A DNA stretch of 64,000 nucleotides from Zoogloea sp. GTDB taxonomy: Bacteria > Pseudomonadota > Gammaproteobacteria > Burkholderiales > Rhodocyclaceae. Of this stretch, positions 21,614 through 29,236 are shown piece by piece. The DNA lies in NCBI RefSeq assembly GCF_023150065.1, contig NZ_JAKLLN010000005.1:62001-126000 (forward strand), read 5' to 3'. The notes under the pieces were generated by a model. It was not told where the DNA came from. It was given only the letters and a program-made list of their open reading frames with translations, and did no database searches. The stretch's first letter is position 1. Each line of letters begins with the position of its first letter. The translations under genes were made by a program, and so were the position numbers.

Positions 21614-21868
21614 ATGCTCGAACCGCGCGAACCGAAATACCAGTGGGGCCAGCAGGTCACCGCCACCGCCGACCTGTTCAATGACGGTAGCCACCCGGAG
21701 GTGCCCGAGGACGAGCTCATCGTTGCGGCCGGCACCGCCGGCGAGGTGGTGCAGATCGGCCACCATGAGGAGGCCAACATCCCCGTCTATATCGTTGAGT
21801 TCGGCGCTGCCGAAGGCCGCTCCGGCCGCGTGGTGGGCTGCCTCGAAGAGGAGCTGGCGGCGGCCTGA
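21614..21868 (+). CDS. Second, short NifZ-family protein
   Basis: This 84-residue protein matches the NifZ core (KYQWGQQVTATADLFNDGSHPEVPEDELIVAAGTAGEVVQIG, then IPVYIVEFG and RVVGCLEEEL) but lacks the flanking parts of full NifZ. It starts four bases after the nifZ stop. Tandem NifZ-fold proteins suggest duplication and sub-functionalisation. Family membership is reasonably sure; a separate job is not known. Confidence 0.8.
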   Translation: MLEPREPKYQWGQQVTATADLFNDGSHPEVPEDELIVAAGTAGEVVQIGHHEEANIPVYIVEFGAAEGRSGRVVGCLEEELAAA

Positions 21869-21894
21869 GCGTCGCCCGCCGCGGAGGCCGCCCG

Positions 21895-22230
21895 ATGATC
21901 CGCCAAGCCAGCGTCACCGGGCCCGGCGAACTCGTCCGCCGGCGCATCCTGCGCGAGCTTGAGGGGCGCAGCCGCTACCGCTACGTGCAGCCGGAGGTGG
22001 CCTGGTGCGACGACGGCTGGCTGATCCGCAGCCCGTGCTGCTCCCGCAACGTGGACCCCGATGGTGGCGTGATCGACATCGCCCGCCTGGAACACCCCGA
22101 GCCCGACGTGTGGCGCCTGTATGCCCGTGACCACGCGGTGGGGCGCTGGATCTGGCAGGCCAGCGCGGCGCGCATCGAGGAGCTGCTGGCGCTGGTGGTG
22201 GAGGACGCACACCGGGTTTTCTGGCCATGA
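21895..22230 (+). CDS. Small conserved nif-cluster protein (possibly DUF3024-like)
   Basis: The 111-residue protein contains RSRYRYVQPEVAWCDDGWLIRSPCCSRNVDPDGGVIDIARL, with a CC pair in SPCCSRN, and ends in VEDAHRVFWP. It has no membrane segment. It resembles small DUF3024-type proteins noted in nif clusters of Azoarcus relatives, from memory and unverified. It is the last gene before a repeat-containing gap that separates it from nifS. Function unknown. Confidence 0.65.
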   Translation: MIRQASVTGPGELVRRRILRELEGRSRYRYVQPEVAWCDDGWLIRSPCCSRNVDPDGGVIDIARLEHPEPDVWRLYARDHAVGRWIWQASAARIEELLALVVEDAHRVFWP

Positions 22231-22299
22231 GGAGGGGGCGATGAAGCGGGTTTTGCTTGGTTGCGCTAGCGCGATGGGGGATTTCCCGATTGTCGCGTT

Positions 22300-22468
22300 A
22301 CGTTGGCCGGGTCTCGCCCCGGCGGGCACCGTGCCTTTACTGATATCGGATGCGGTGGCGGGAGGGCACCCCCGCAGGGGGCGCGACAGCGGGGCACGCT
22401 TCTTTGCCTTCTTTCTTGTCGTGCAACAAGAAAGAAGGTCGCCCGCCGGGGCGAGACCCGGCCAACGT
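22300..22468. repeat. Nested palindromic repeat element (REP/MITE-like)
   Basis: A 28-bp perfect inverted repeat (22300-22327 against 22441-22468) encloses 113 bases. Inside is a second perfect inverted repeat with 13-bp arms (22407-22419 and 22426-22438, centred on CTTTCTTGT/ACAAGAAAG) and a CCCC-GCA-GGGG hairpin near 22369-22381. No transposase is present. From memory, similar TTTCTTG..CAAGAAAG plus GCCCGCCGGGGCGA elements are scattered in betaproteobacterial genomes. It fills most of the 309-base gap before nifS, where I see no promoter. Confidence 0.8.
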
Positions 22469-22539
22469 CACGCCAAACATCGGGGTGCTCCTCTGAAACG
22501 GCAGTCCATCGGCGCCATCAGCCCACAGGACAACCTCTC

Positions 22540-23679
22540 ATGATCTACCTCGACAACAACGCCACCACCCGCCCGCTGCCCGCTGTCGTGGCCGCCATGC
22601 ACGAGGCGCTGACCCAGAGCTGGGGCAATCCCTCGTCGAAGCATGGGGCGGGCGAGCAGGCGCGCAGCCGGGTCACCGAGGCCCGCGCCGCCGTGGCCAG
22701 CCTGCTCAGGGCCCAGCCGGCGGAGCTGGTGTTCACCGCCAGCGCCACCGAGGCCAACGCCATGGCCCTGCACGCGGCCCTGGCCGTGCCCGGGGTGCCG
22801 CGCCGGGTGGTGCTGTCGGCGGTGGAGCATTCCGGGCTTGTGCATGTGGCCAAGGCGCTGGCCGGGCAGGGCGTGGAGGTTCAACGCCTGCCGGTGGATG
22901 AGCGCGGTGTGGTCCTCACCGAAGCCCTGCCGGCCCTGCTGGAGGGTGGGGCGGCCCTGGTGTCGGTGATGGCGGCCAACAACGAGACCGGAGTGATCCA
23001 GCCGGTGGCCGAGGTGCTGCGTCTCGCGAGCGCGGCGGGCGCCCCGGTGCATGTGGATGCCACCCAGGCGGCGGGGCGCATCCCCATTGATTTCACGGAC
23101 CTGGGCGCGCGCTTTCTCAGCGCCTCGGCCCACAAGCTGCACGGGCCCAAGGGCGCGGGCGTGCTGGCGGTGAAGAAGGGCGCGCCCTTCGAATCCCTGC
23201 TCCCCGGCTACCAGGAGCGCAAGCGCCGGGGCGGCACCGAGAACGTGCCGGGCATCGTCGGCTTTGGTGTGGCGGCCCGCCATGCGGAAGCTGCCCTCGC
23301 CGACGCCTCGCGCCTGGCTGCCCTGCGCGACGCCCTCGAGGCGGGCCTGGGCGAAGCCTTGCCGGGTGTGCGGGTGTTCGGTGCCGGTGCGCCACGCCTG
23401 CCCAACACCGCCTGCGTGGCCTTCGGGCTGCTCGACGCGGATGTCGTGCTGCAGCGCCTGGCGCGTGCCGGCATCTGCGCATCCAGCGGCTCGGCCTGCA
23501 GCTCGGGGGGCACCGAGCCCTCTCCGGTGCTGCTGGCCATGGGCGTGGAGGTGGCCGCCGCGCGTGCGGCCGTGCGCTTCTCCCTGTCCGCCGACACCAC
23601 CCCGGCCGAGATCGCCCGCGTCATCGAAACCCTGCAGGCCGCCCTGACACCGCTGCTGGCTGAAGCCGCCAGTGCATGA
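22540..23679 (+). CDS. nifS: NifS, cysteine desulfurase
   Basis: This 379-residue PLP enzyme releases sulfur from cysteine for nitrogenase Fe-S clusters. It shows the N-terminal MIYLDNNATTRPLP, the PLP-histidine region VEHSG, the Schiff-base lysine in SASAHKLHGPKG and the catalytic cysteine in SSGSACSSG. The stop is followed by nifT after 49 bases. No nifU scaffold lies beside it, unlike the standard nifUS pair; it must be elsewhere, or the IscA-like protein may serve. The ribosome site is weak (CACAGGACAACC). Confidence 0.95.
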   Translation: MIYLDNNATTRPLPAVVAAMHEALTQSWGNPSSKHGAGEQARSRVTEARAAVASLLRAQPAELVFTASATEANAMALHAALAVPGVPRRVVLSAVEHSGLVHVAKALAGQGVEVQRLPVDERGVVLTEALPALLEGGAALVSVMAANNETGVIQPVAEVLRLASAAGAPVHVDATQAAGRIPIDFTDLGARFLSASAHKLHGPKGAGVLAVKKGAPFESLLPGYQERKRRGGTENVPGIVGFGVAARHAEAALADASRLAALRDALEAGLGEALPGVRVFGAGAPRLPNTACVAFGLLDADVVLQRLARAGICASSGSACSSGGTEPSPVLLAMGVEVAAARAAVRFSLSADTTPAEIARVIETLQAALTPLLAEAASA

Positions 23680-23728
23680 CCCCATGACCCGTACCTGAAC
23701 CCCATTACTCAACTTCCGGAGCCCCACC

Positions 23729-23938
23729 ATGAAAGTCATGCTGCGCAACACCCCCCAGGGCCTGTCGGCCTACGTGCCCAAGAAGGATCTGGAAGAGCCC
23801 GTCGTCGCCCAGGAAAACCCTGCCCTGTGGGGCGGCACCATCACCCTGGCCAATGGCTGGATCCTGGCCCTGCCCGAGATGGCCGCCGAAACCCGCCTGC
23901 CCATCACGGTCGAGGCGCGCAAGGTCGGAGGTGAATGA
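23729..23938 (+). CDS. nifT: NifT/FixU family protein
   Basis: This 69-residue protein matches NifT (MKVMLRNTPQGLSAYVPKKDLEEPVV, then LWGGTITLANGWILALPEM). NifT is widespread in nif clusters, usually next to nifK or nifZ, but has no established function. Here it lies between nifS and a small protein, overlapping the latter in TGATG. Confidence 0.92.
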   Translation: MKVMLRNTPQGLSAYVPKKDLEEPVVAQENPALWGGTITLANGWILALPEMAAETRLPITVEARKVGGE

Positions 23939-24201
23939 TGGCCCTCACCCCCGACGATCTCACCACCCTGGCCAGCCTCGGCAACACCGCGCCCGACGTC
24001 GCCGCCCTGGCGGCGGAGGCCCGCACCCGCTGGCGCGGCATGCGTGTCACGGTGGTGGATGCCCTTGATGTGCGGGGGGAAACCCCGGCCCTCGAAACCG
24101 CATCCGCCAATGTCTTCCTCATGGGCTGCGACGGTCATTGCTGGTCGATGACCGCCGACCCCGCCGCCGCTGCCGGCCTCGTGCTGGCGGCCAGGAGCTG
24201 A
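23938..24201 (+). CDS. Small nif-associated protein of unknown function
   Basis: This 87-residue protein has LTPDDLTTLASLGNTAPDVAALAAEARTRWRGMRVTVVDALDVRGETPAL and ends with MGCDGHCWSMTADPAAAAGLVLA. The C-D-G-H-C motif could bind metal. I recall a small family of this kind (perhaps DUF6129) linked to nif genes but cannot confirm it. The ATG at 23938 lies six bases after GGAGG; an ATG at 23935 is three bases nearer. It is coupled to nifT and to the DegT-like gene that follows two bases later. Confidence 0.7.
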   Translation: MALTPDDLTTLASLGNTAPDVAALAAEARTRWRGMRVTVVDALDVRGETPALETASANVFLMGCDGHCWSMTADPAAAAGLVLAARS

Positions 24202-24203
24202 TC

Positions 24204-25400
24204 ATGGATGCCGCCGTCACCCCCGTGGATGTGGACCACGACGAGGACTGGATCCTGCTGACCGACCCGGACGTCAGCGGCCGCGAACTGGAGCGGGTGA
24301 TCCGGGCCCTGCGCAGCTCCCGCTTGTCCGCCGGCCCCCTGGTGGAGGAGTTCGAGGCCGAATTTGCCGCCCACCATGGCCGCGCCTACGGGGTGGCCAC
24401 CGGCAGCGGCACCATAGGCATGTGGCTGGCCCTGCGGGCCCTGGGCATCGGCCCGGGGGACGAGGTGGTGGCCTGCAGCTATGGCTGGCACCAGACCGCC
24501 CACGCCATCCTGCTCGCCGGGGCGACCCCCAACTTTGCCGAGATCGACTACTGGTCGGGCTGCATCTCCCCGTCGGCCGCTGCCGAGCGCATCGGGCCAA
24601 AGACCAGGGCCATCATCGGCAACAACTGCAACGGCCATCCGGCGGCCTGGAAGGCCCTGCGCCAGCTGGCCGAGTCCCGCGGGGTGGCGCTGCTGGAGGA
24701 CTCCACCGAGGCCATCGGCTCGCGCTACCTGGGCAAGCCGGTGGGCAGCTTTGGCGACCTGTCGGTGTTCGATTTCTCCCAGCCCGGCGCCCTGTGCTGT
24801 GGCGAGGGCGGCATGGTACTCACCGATGATCCCCACCTGGCCACCGAGCTGCGCTACCTGCGGGCCCACCGCCTGTCCGATCGCACCTCCGTGTCCATCG
24901 GCAGCCGCGTGCCCCTGCAGGGTGGCATGAGCGATCTCACCGCCGCCCTGGGCCTGGCCCAGCTCGAGCGCATCGACGAGATCCTGGCCCGCCGCAAGCA
25001 GGTCGAGGCCTACTACCGGGACGAGATGCAGAGCTTCGAGGGCATCAAGCCCCCTTACCTGGGGCCCGACGTGGATGAGGTGCACTGGATGCTCTACGTG
25101 GTGCACCTGGGCGCCCGCTTCAGCGCCAGCTCCCGCGCCCAGATCGTCGATGACCTGGAGGCCGACCTCATCGAGGCCGCCCCCTTCAGCGCCCTCATGC
25201 ACCAGCAGTTCGCCTACCAGGCTTTGGGTGAGGCCTACAACTGCAAGCGCGGCTGCCTGAAGAACACCGAACGCATTGGCGACCGCTCCCTGGCGCTGCC
25301 CTTCTACGGGCAACTGGGCCCCGACGAGGTCCGCTTCCTGGTCAAGACGCTCAAGGACGCCTGCACCAACGTGGGCGCCGGCGCCGCGATCTATCTGTAA
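24204..25400 (+). CDS. DegT/DnrJ/EryC1-fold protein lacking the PLP lysine
   Basis: This 398-residue protein has the whole fold of sugar aminotransferases: RLSAGPLVEEFEAEFAAHHG, VATGSGTIGMWLALRALGIGPGDEVV, the PLP-phosphate and aspartate region VALLEDSTEAIGSRY, and the GEGGMVLTDD signature. The lysine that forms the Schiff base with PLP, normally six residues before the G/A-E-G-G motif, is replaced: here the stretch reads FDFSQPGALCCGEGG, with glycine. It cannot be a conventional transaminase. It sits in a tight row with nifT and a SIR2-like gene, so a nif-related role is likely but unknown. Confidence 0.85.
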   Translation: MDAAVTPVDVDHDEDWILLTDPDVSGRELERVIRALRSSRLSAGPLVEEFEAEFAAHHGRAYGVATGSGTIGMWLALRALGIGPGDEVVACSYGWHQTAHAILLAGATPNFAEIDYWSGCISPSAAAERIGPKTRAIIGNNCNGHPAAWKALRQLAESRGVALLEDSTEAIGSRYLGKPVGSFGDLSVFDFSQPGALCCGEGGMVLTDDPHLATELRYLRAHRLSDRTSVSIGSRVPLQGGMSDLTAALGLAQLERIDEILARRKQVEAYYRDEMQSFEGIKPPYLGPDVDEVHWMLYVVHLGARFSASSRAQIVDDLEADLIEAAPFSALMHQQFAYQALGEAYNCKRGCLKNTERIGDRSLALPFYGQLGPDEVRFLVKTLKDACTNVGAGAAIYL

Positions 25401-25417
25401 GACACTCGAGGTTCCCC

Positions 25418-26296
25418 ATGACAACAACGCTAGTTGCCCCCGACACCGCCCCCTCCCAGATCCTGCCTGACGGGCTCCCCGCCAGCCTGGTCGAAGCCCT
25501 GGCCGCCGGCAGCGTCGTGCCCTATCTGGGCCCCCGTGTGCTGGCCCTGGCCGCCGACTATGCTGTGCCGGCCACCCCGGAAGCCCTGGTGGCCCTGCTC
25601 ACCGCGAAGAGCTCCGTCCCCCACAAGATCCGCGGCCGGCTGACCCAGTCGGCCCAGTACATCGAGAACTTCAAGCACCGCAAGACCCTGGTCGGCCTGA
25701 TGAACGAGGCCTTCGCCGCCGCACCCAGACCGTCGCCCCTGCACGAAAGCCTGGCCGGCTTCGGTTTTCCGCTGATCGTCGATGCCTGGTATGACGACGC
25801 CACGGCCGCCGCCCTGGCGGCCTACGCCCCCACCGGGAGCTGGGGCCAGGTCCAGGGCCTGGCCCAGTCGGAGCACTTCGACACCTGGACCGGCTGGTAC
25901 GACGCCGCCGGCGCGGCGGTGCCCGACTGCAACCCGGACTGGAAGACCATCCTCTACAAGCCCATCGGTGCCCATGGCCCGGCCGGCAACTACCTGGTGT
26001 CGGATACCGACTACGTGGAAGTGCTCACCGAGATCGACATCCAGACCCCCATCCCGGTGGAGGTGCAGCGCCTGCGCACGGGCCGCAACTTCCTGTTCGT
26101 CGGCTGTCGTTTCAACGACCAGCTGCCCCGTGCCTTCGCCCGCCAGATCATGAAGCGCTCGTCCGATCGCCACTGGGCCGTGCTCCCCGACGAGCCGACC
26201 CGCATGGAGGCGCGCTTCCTGGCCGAGCAGGGCATCGAGCGCATCCCCCTGGCGCTGGAGGCCTTCGTTCCCGCCCTGCTGGCCCGCCTGGGCTGA
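25418..26296 (+). CDS. SIR2-like (NAD-binding Rossmann) nif-associated protein
   Basis: This 292-residue protein begins its domain with LVEALAAGSVVPYLGPRVLAL, resembling the nucleotide-binding loop of SIR2_2 proteins, and continues with TQSAQYIENFKHRKTL, FPLIVDAWYDD, LYKPIGAHGPAGNYLVSDTDYVEVL and FLFVGCRFND. No zinc-binding cysteine pairs of true sirtuins are seen. Similar proteins are annotated as SIR2 family in other nif clusters, from memory. It follows the DegT-like gene by 17 bases. An NAD-dependent task linked to nitrogenase control is possible, since NAD-dependent ADP-ribosylation is also encoded in this window. Confidence 0.65.
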   Translation: MTTTLVAPDTAPSQILPDGLPASLVEALAAGSVVPYLGPRVLALAADYAVPATPEALVALLTAKSSVPHKIRGRLTQSAQYIENFKHRKTLVGLMNEAFAAAPRPSPLHESLAGFGFPLIVDAWYDDATAAALAAYAPTGSWGQVQGLAQSEHFDTWTGWYDAAGAAVPDCNPDWKTILYKPIGAHGPAGNYLVSDTDYVEVLTEIDIQTPIPVEVQRLRTGRNFLFVGCRFNDQLPRAFARQIMKRSSDRHWAVLPDEPTRMEARFLAEQGIERIPLALEAFVPALLARLG

Positions 26297-26339
26297 GGGC
26301 CACCTCCGTTTTTTCATCCGCAAGCAAGAAGGAAGTTTC

Positions 26340-26636
26340 ATGGCTCAGCTCACCATCCAGCCCTCCGGCAAGGCCGTCGACGTCATCGCCGGCACTACGC
26401 TCCTCAGCGCCATCCTGGCCTCCGGCGAGAGCATCCCCCACAAGTGTGACGGCAAGGCCCAGTGCGGCAGCTGCCACATCTTCATCCAGGAAGGCCGCAA
26501 GACCCTGCCGCGCATCCAGAAGCTCGAGAACGAAAAGCTCGACACCCTGGTGGGCGTCAGCAGCAAGTCACGCCTGGCCTGCCAGACCCTGATGGGCGAA
26601 GAGCCGGTCACCATCGAACTGCTCAGCTTCGTCTGA
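26340..26636 (+). CDS. 2Fe-2S ferredoxin of the nif accessory operon
   Basis: The 98-residue ferredoxin has the plant-type motif CDGKAQCGSCHIF and a final cysteine in SRLACQTLMG. It resembles the short 2Fe-2S ferredoxins found in nif clusters. It has AAGAAGGAAG ahead of the ATG and is the last gene of the row starting at nifB or nifS. It probably supplies or accepts electrons in cofactor assembly; the exact partner is unknown. Confidence 0.9.
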   Translation: MAQLTIQPSGKAVDVIAGTTLLSAILASGESIPHKCDGKAQCGSCHIFIQEGRKTLPRIQKLENEKLDTLVGVSSKSRLACQTLMGEEPVTIELLSFV

Positions 26637-26703
26637 GCCCGCCCGGGGCGGTCGGCGCCTCAAGGCTTGTCCCGACCGCCCGATCCGGCGGACACTCTCG
26701 CCC

Positions 26704-28509
26704 ATGAGGTGTTCGCTGCGATCGTTTCCCGTCCTGTTGCTGTTGTTGCTGTGCCCGCTCCTGGTCCCGGCCGCCGAAACCTCCCGCCAGGTCCGTATCG
26801 GTGTCCTGGCCTGGCAGGGGCTCGAGGAAGCGGAGGTGCGCTGGTCCACGCTGATGAATCAGCTGGCCGACCAGTTGCCCGGGCGGGCGCTGGTACTGCG
26901 CCATTTCGATCTGGCCGGTGTGGCTGCGGCGCTGAAGGCCGGAGAGCTGGATTTCGTCGTCACCAACCCCGGGCACTACGTCTTCCTCGAGGCGGAAAGC
27001 GGTATCAGCCGGATCGCCACCCTGGTGGCCGACAACGCGTCCGACCCCGCACATGTGGTGGGGTCGGCGGTGGTGGTGCTGGCCGACCGGCAGGACATCC
27101 AGGCCCTCGCCGACCTGGAAGGGCGCAGCCTCGCTGCCGTATCGCCGGATGCCTTCGGCGGCTACCAGGTGGCCTGGGGCGAGCTGCGCCGGCAGGGGCT
27201 GGACCCGGAGCAGGGCAGGCCCAAGCCTGTCTTCACCGGCTTTCCCATGTCCCGGGTCGTCGAGGCGGTGCTCAACGGCGATGCCGATGCGGGCGTCCTG
27301 CGGGTCTGCCTGCTGGAGCGCCTGGAGCGGGACGGCGCCCTGCGGCCGGGGCAGCTCCGGGTGCTGTCGCCCCGCCCCGGGGCCTCTCCGTGTCAGGCGT
27401 CGGCGCCCCTCTATCCGGGCTGGGCCTTTGCGGCGGCCCCCGACACGCCGCCGGCCCTGTCGCGGGATGTGCTGGTCGCCCTGCTGGCCCTTACGCCCGA
27501 TGCGGCCGGCCAGTCCTGGAGCGTGCCGGCCGACTATCACCCGGTTCATGAGCTCCTGCGCGCCCTGCAGATCGGCCCCTATGCCTTCCTGCGGGAGACC
27601 GCCTGGCCGTCCCTGTGGGAGCGCTACTGGCCCTGGGTGTGCGGGCTGGTCCTTGCCCTGCTCGCCGGGGGGGCCTACACGCTGCATGTGGAGCATCTGG
27701 TCCAGCGCCGGACGCGGGAGCTGACCCAGGCCATGGCGGCGCGGCAGCGCCTCGAGGTGCAGGTGCGGGAGGGGCAGCAGCAGATGGATCATCTGTCCCG
27801 CCTGTCGGTGCTGGGGGAGCTGTCGGGCACGCTGGCCCACGAGCTCAATCAGCCCCTGGCCACCATCGGCAACTACGCCCGCAGCCTGCTGCGCCGGCAG
27901 GACAGCGGGAGCCTGGCCCCCGCGGCCCTGCGTCAGGCCGCCGAGGAGATTGCCAGCGAATCCGAGCGTGCCGCCGGCATCCTGGGGGGCATCCGCGCCC
28001 TGGCCCGCAAGCGCAACCGGGTCCGTGAGGCCCATGACCCGGCGGTACTGGTGGGGGACGCGGGGCGTCTTTTCGCCGGCATGCTGCCCGGTGTCCCCGA
28101 GCTCCAGGTGTGTGGCCGGTGCGATGACCTCCGTGTGTGGGTCGACCCCCTGCAGATCCAGCAGGTGCTGCTCAACCTGTTCAAAAATGCCTGGGACGCA
28201 CAGCAGGCCGCCGCTTGCGGGGCTCCCATCCAGGTCGAGCTGGAGCGTGCCGGCGACCGCTGCATTGTGGCTGTGCGCGATCACGGCCCGGGGCTGGCAC
28301 CCGAGATGCAGGGCCGCCTGTTCGAGGCCTTCTTCACCACCAAGCCCGATGGCCTGGGCCTGGGGCTGTCCATCTGCAAGACCATTGTCGAAGCCCATGG
28401 GGGCGACCTCTCGGCCTCGGCCCCGGCGTCGGGGAAGGGGCTGGTCGTCCGTTTCAGTCTGCCCCTGGCCGACGCGGGCAACAGCGTGGTACGAGAACCC
28501 ATCCGATGA
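26704..28509 (+). CDS. TtrS-like sensor histidine kinase with periplasmic PhnD-type domain
   Basis: This 601-residue kinase has a signal peptide (VLLLLLLCPLLVPAAE) and a periplasmic binding-protein domain of the PhnD type (RIGVLAWQGLEEAEVRWSTLMNQL, then GELDFVVTNPGHYVFLE). One membrane helix near residue 310 (WPWVCGLVLALLAGGAYTL) and a coiled coil follow. HisKA has GTLAHELNQPLATIGNYARS and the ATPase domain NLFKNAWDAQ, DHGPGL and GLGLGLSICKTIV. The layout is that of TtrS, the tetrathionate sensor. Next to it are its regulator and thiosulfate dehydrogenase-like cytochromes, so sensing of tetrathionate, thiosulfate or a related anion is likely. Confidence 0.85.
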   Translation: MRCSLRSFPVLLLLLLCPLLVPAAETSRQVRIGVLAWQGLEEAEVRWSTLMNQLADQLPGRALVLRHFDLAGVAAALKAGELDFVVTNPGHYVFLEAESGISRIATLVADNASDPAHVVGSAVVVLADRQDIQALADLEGRSLAAVSPDAFGGYQVAWGELRRQGLDPEQGRPKPVFTGFPMSRVVEAVLNGDADAGVLRVCLLERLERDGALRPGQLRVLSPRPGASPCQASAPLYPGWAFAAAPDTPPALSRDVLVALLALTPDAAGQSWSVPADYHPVHELLRALQIGPYAFLRETAWPSLWERYWPWVCGLVLALLAGGAYTLHVEHLVQRRTRELTQAMAARQRLEVQVREGQQQMDHLSRLSVLGELSGTLAHELNQPLATIGNYARSLLRRQDSGSLAPAALRQAAEEIASESERAAGILGGIRALARKRNRVREAHDPAVLVGDAGRLFAGMLPGVPELQVCGRCDDLRVWVDPLQIQQVLLNLFKNAWDAQQAAACGAPIQVELERAGDRCIVAVRDHGPGLAPEMQGRLFEAFFTTKPDGLGLGLSICKTIVEAHGGDLSASAPASGKGLVVRFSLPLADAGNSVVREPIR

Positions 28510-29141
28510 TCGAGAGCACCGATCTTCCCCTCATCCACGTGGTGGACGACGAAGCCCCGTTCCGCCGTTCCCTGTTGTTCCTGCTGGAATCCGTGGGCTG
28601 GCAGGCCGTGGGGCATGACTCGGGGGAGGCATTTCTCCAGGCCGCGCCGGCCCTTCCGCCGGGCGGCGGCTGCATCGTGCTGGATATCCGCATGCCGCGG
28701 GTGAGCGGCCTGGAACTGCAGCGGCGCCTGCTCGCTGCAGGCTCGCTGTTTCCGGTGATCTTCATGACCGGGCATGGCGACGTGGAGCTCGCTGTTCAGG
28801 CCATGAAGGATGGGGCGCTGGATTTTCTGCAGAAGCCCTTCAAGGACCAACTGTTTCTGGACGCCGTCGAACGGGCCGTGCAGGTGAGCCGCGAGCGCCA
28901 CGCGGCCCAGCGGCGCCAGGGCGAGGCCGCGGACATCCTGGCCCGCCTGTCGGCGCGGGAACGGGAGGTGGCGCGCCTGCTGGCGCTGGGGCTGGCCAAC
29001 AAGGAGGTGGCGCGTCTCCTGGGGATCAGCGACAACACGGTGCATGTACATCGCCAGCGCGTCATGGAAAAGAGCGGTACCGGCAGCGCCGCCGATCTGG
29101 CCCGCCTGATTCTCCGGGCCGATCCCCGGGGGCTGGACTAG
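28506..29141 (+). CDS. TtrR/FixJ-family response regulator
   Basis: The 211-residue regulator has a receiver (LIHVVDDEAPFRRSL, acceptor CIVLDIRMPRVSG, lysine FLQKPFKD) and a LuxR-type DNA-binding domain (LSAREREVARLLALGLANKEVARLL, NTVHVHRQRVMEK). Its ATG overlaps the sensor stop codon in ATGA. The obvious target is the cytochrome operon starting 95 bases downstream. Confidence 0.9.
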   Translation: MIESTDLPLIHVVDDEAPFRRSLLFLLESVGWQAVGHDSGEAFLQAAPALPPGGGCIVLDIRMPRVSGLELQRRLLAAGSLFPVIFMTGHGDVELAVQAMKDGALDFLQKPFKDQLFLDAVERAVQVSRERHAAQRRQGEAADILARLSAREREVARLLALGLANKEVARLLGISDNTVHVHRQRVMEKSGTGSAADLARLILRADPRGLD

Positions 29142-29236
29142 CCGGTTTCGGTTATTGCGTTAACCCGATGTCCGGATAGGCGTCGGGAAGGGGGCTCCCT
29201 AGACTTGCCGGCAAGACAAGCGGCAGGGAGAAACTC

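Noticed and set aside
22241-22543. Reading frame of about 100 codons running through the repeat before nifS
   Set aside because: It is made almost wholly from the palindromic repeat and lacks any recognisable domain; such frames are usual by-products of this repeat type.
22540-23679. Interpretation of nifS as housekeeping IscS
   Set aside because: It lies among nif genes and has the shorter NifS-like length, and the active-site loop and surroundings fit NifS; the assignment is still partly by context.
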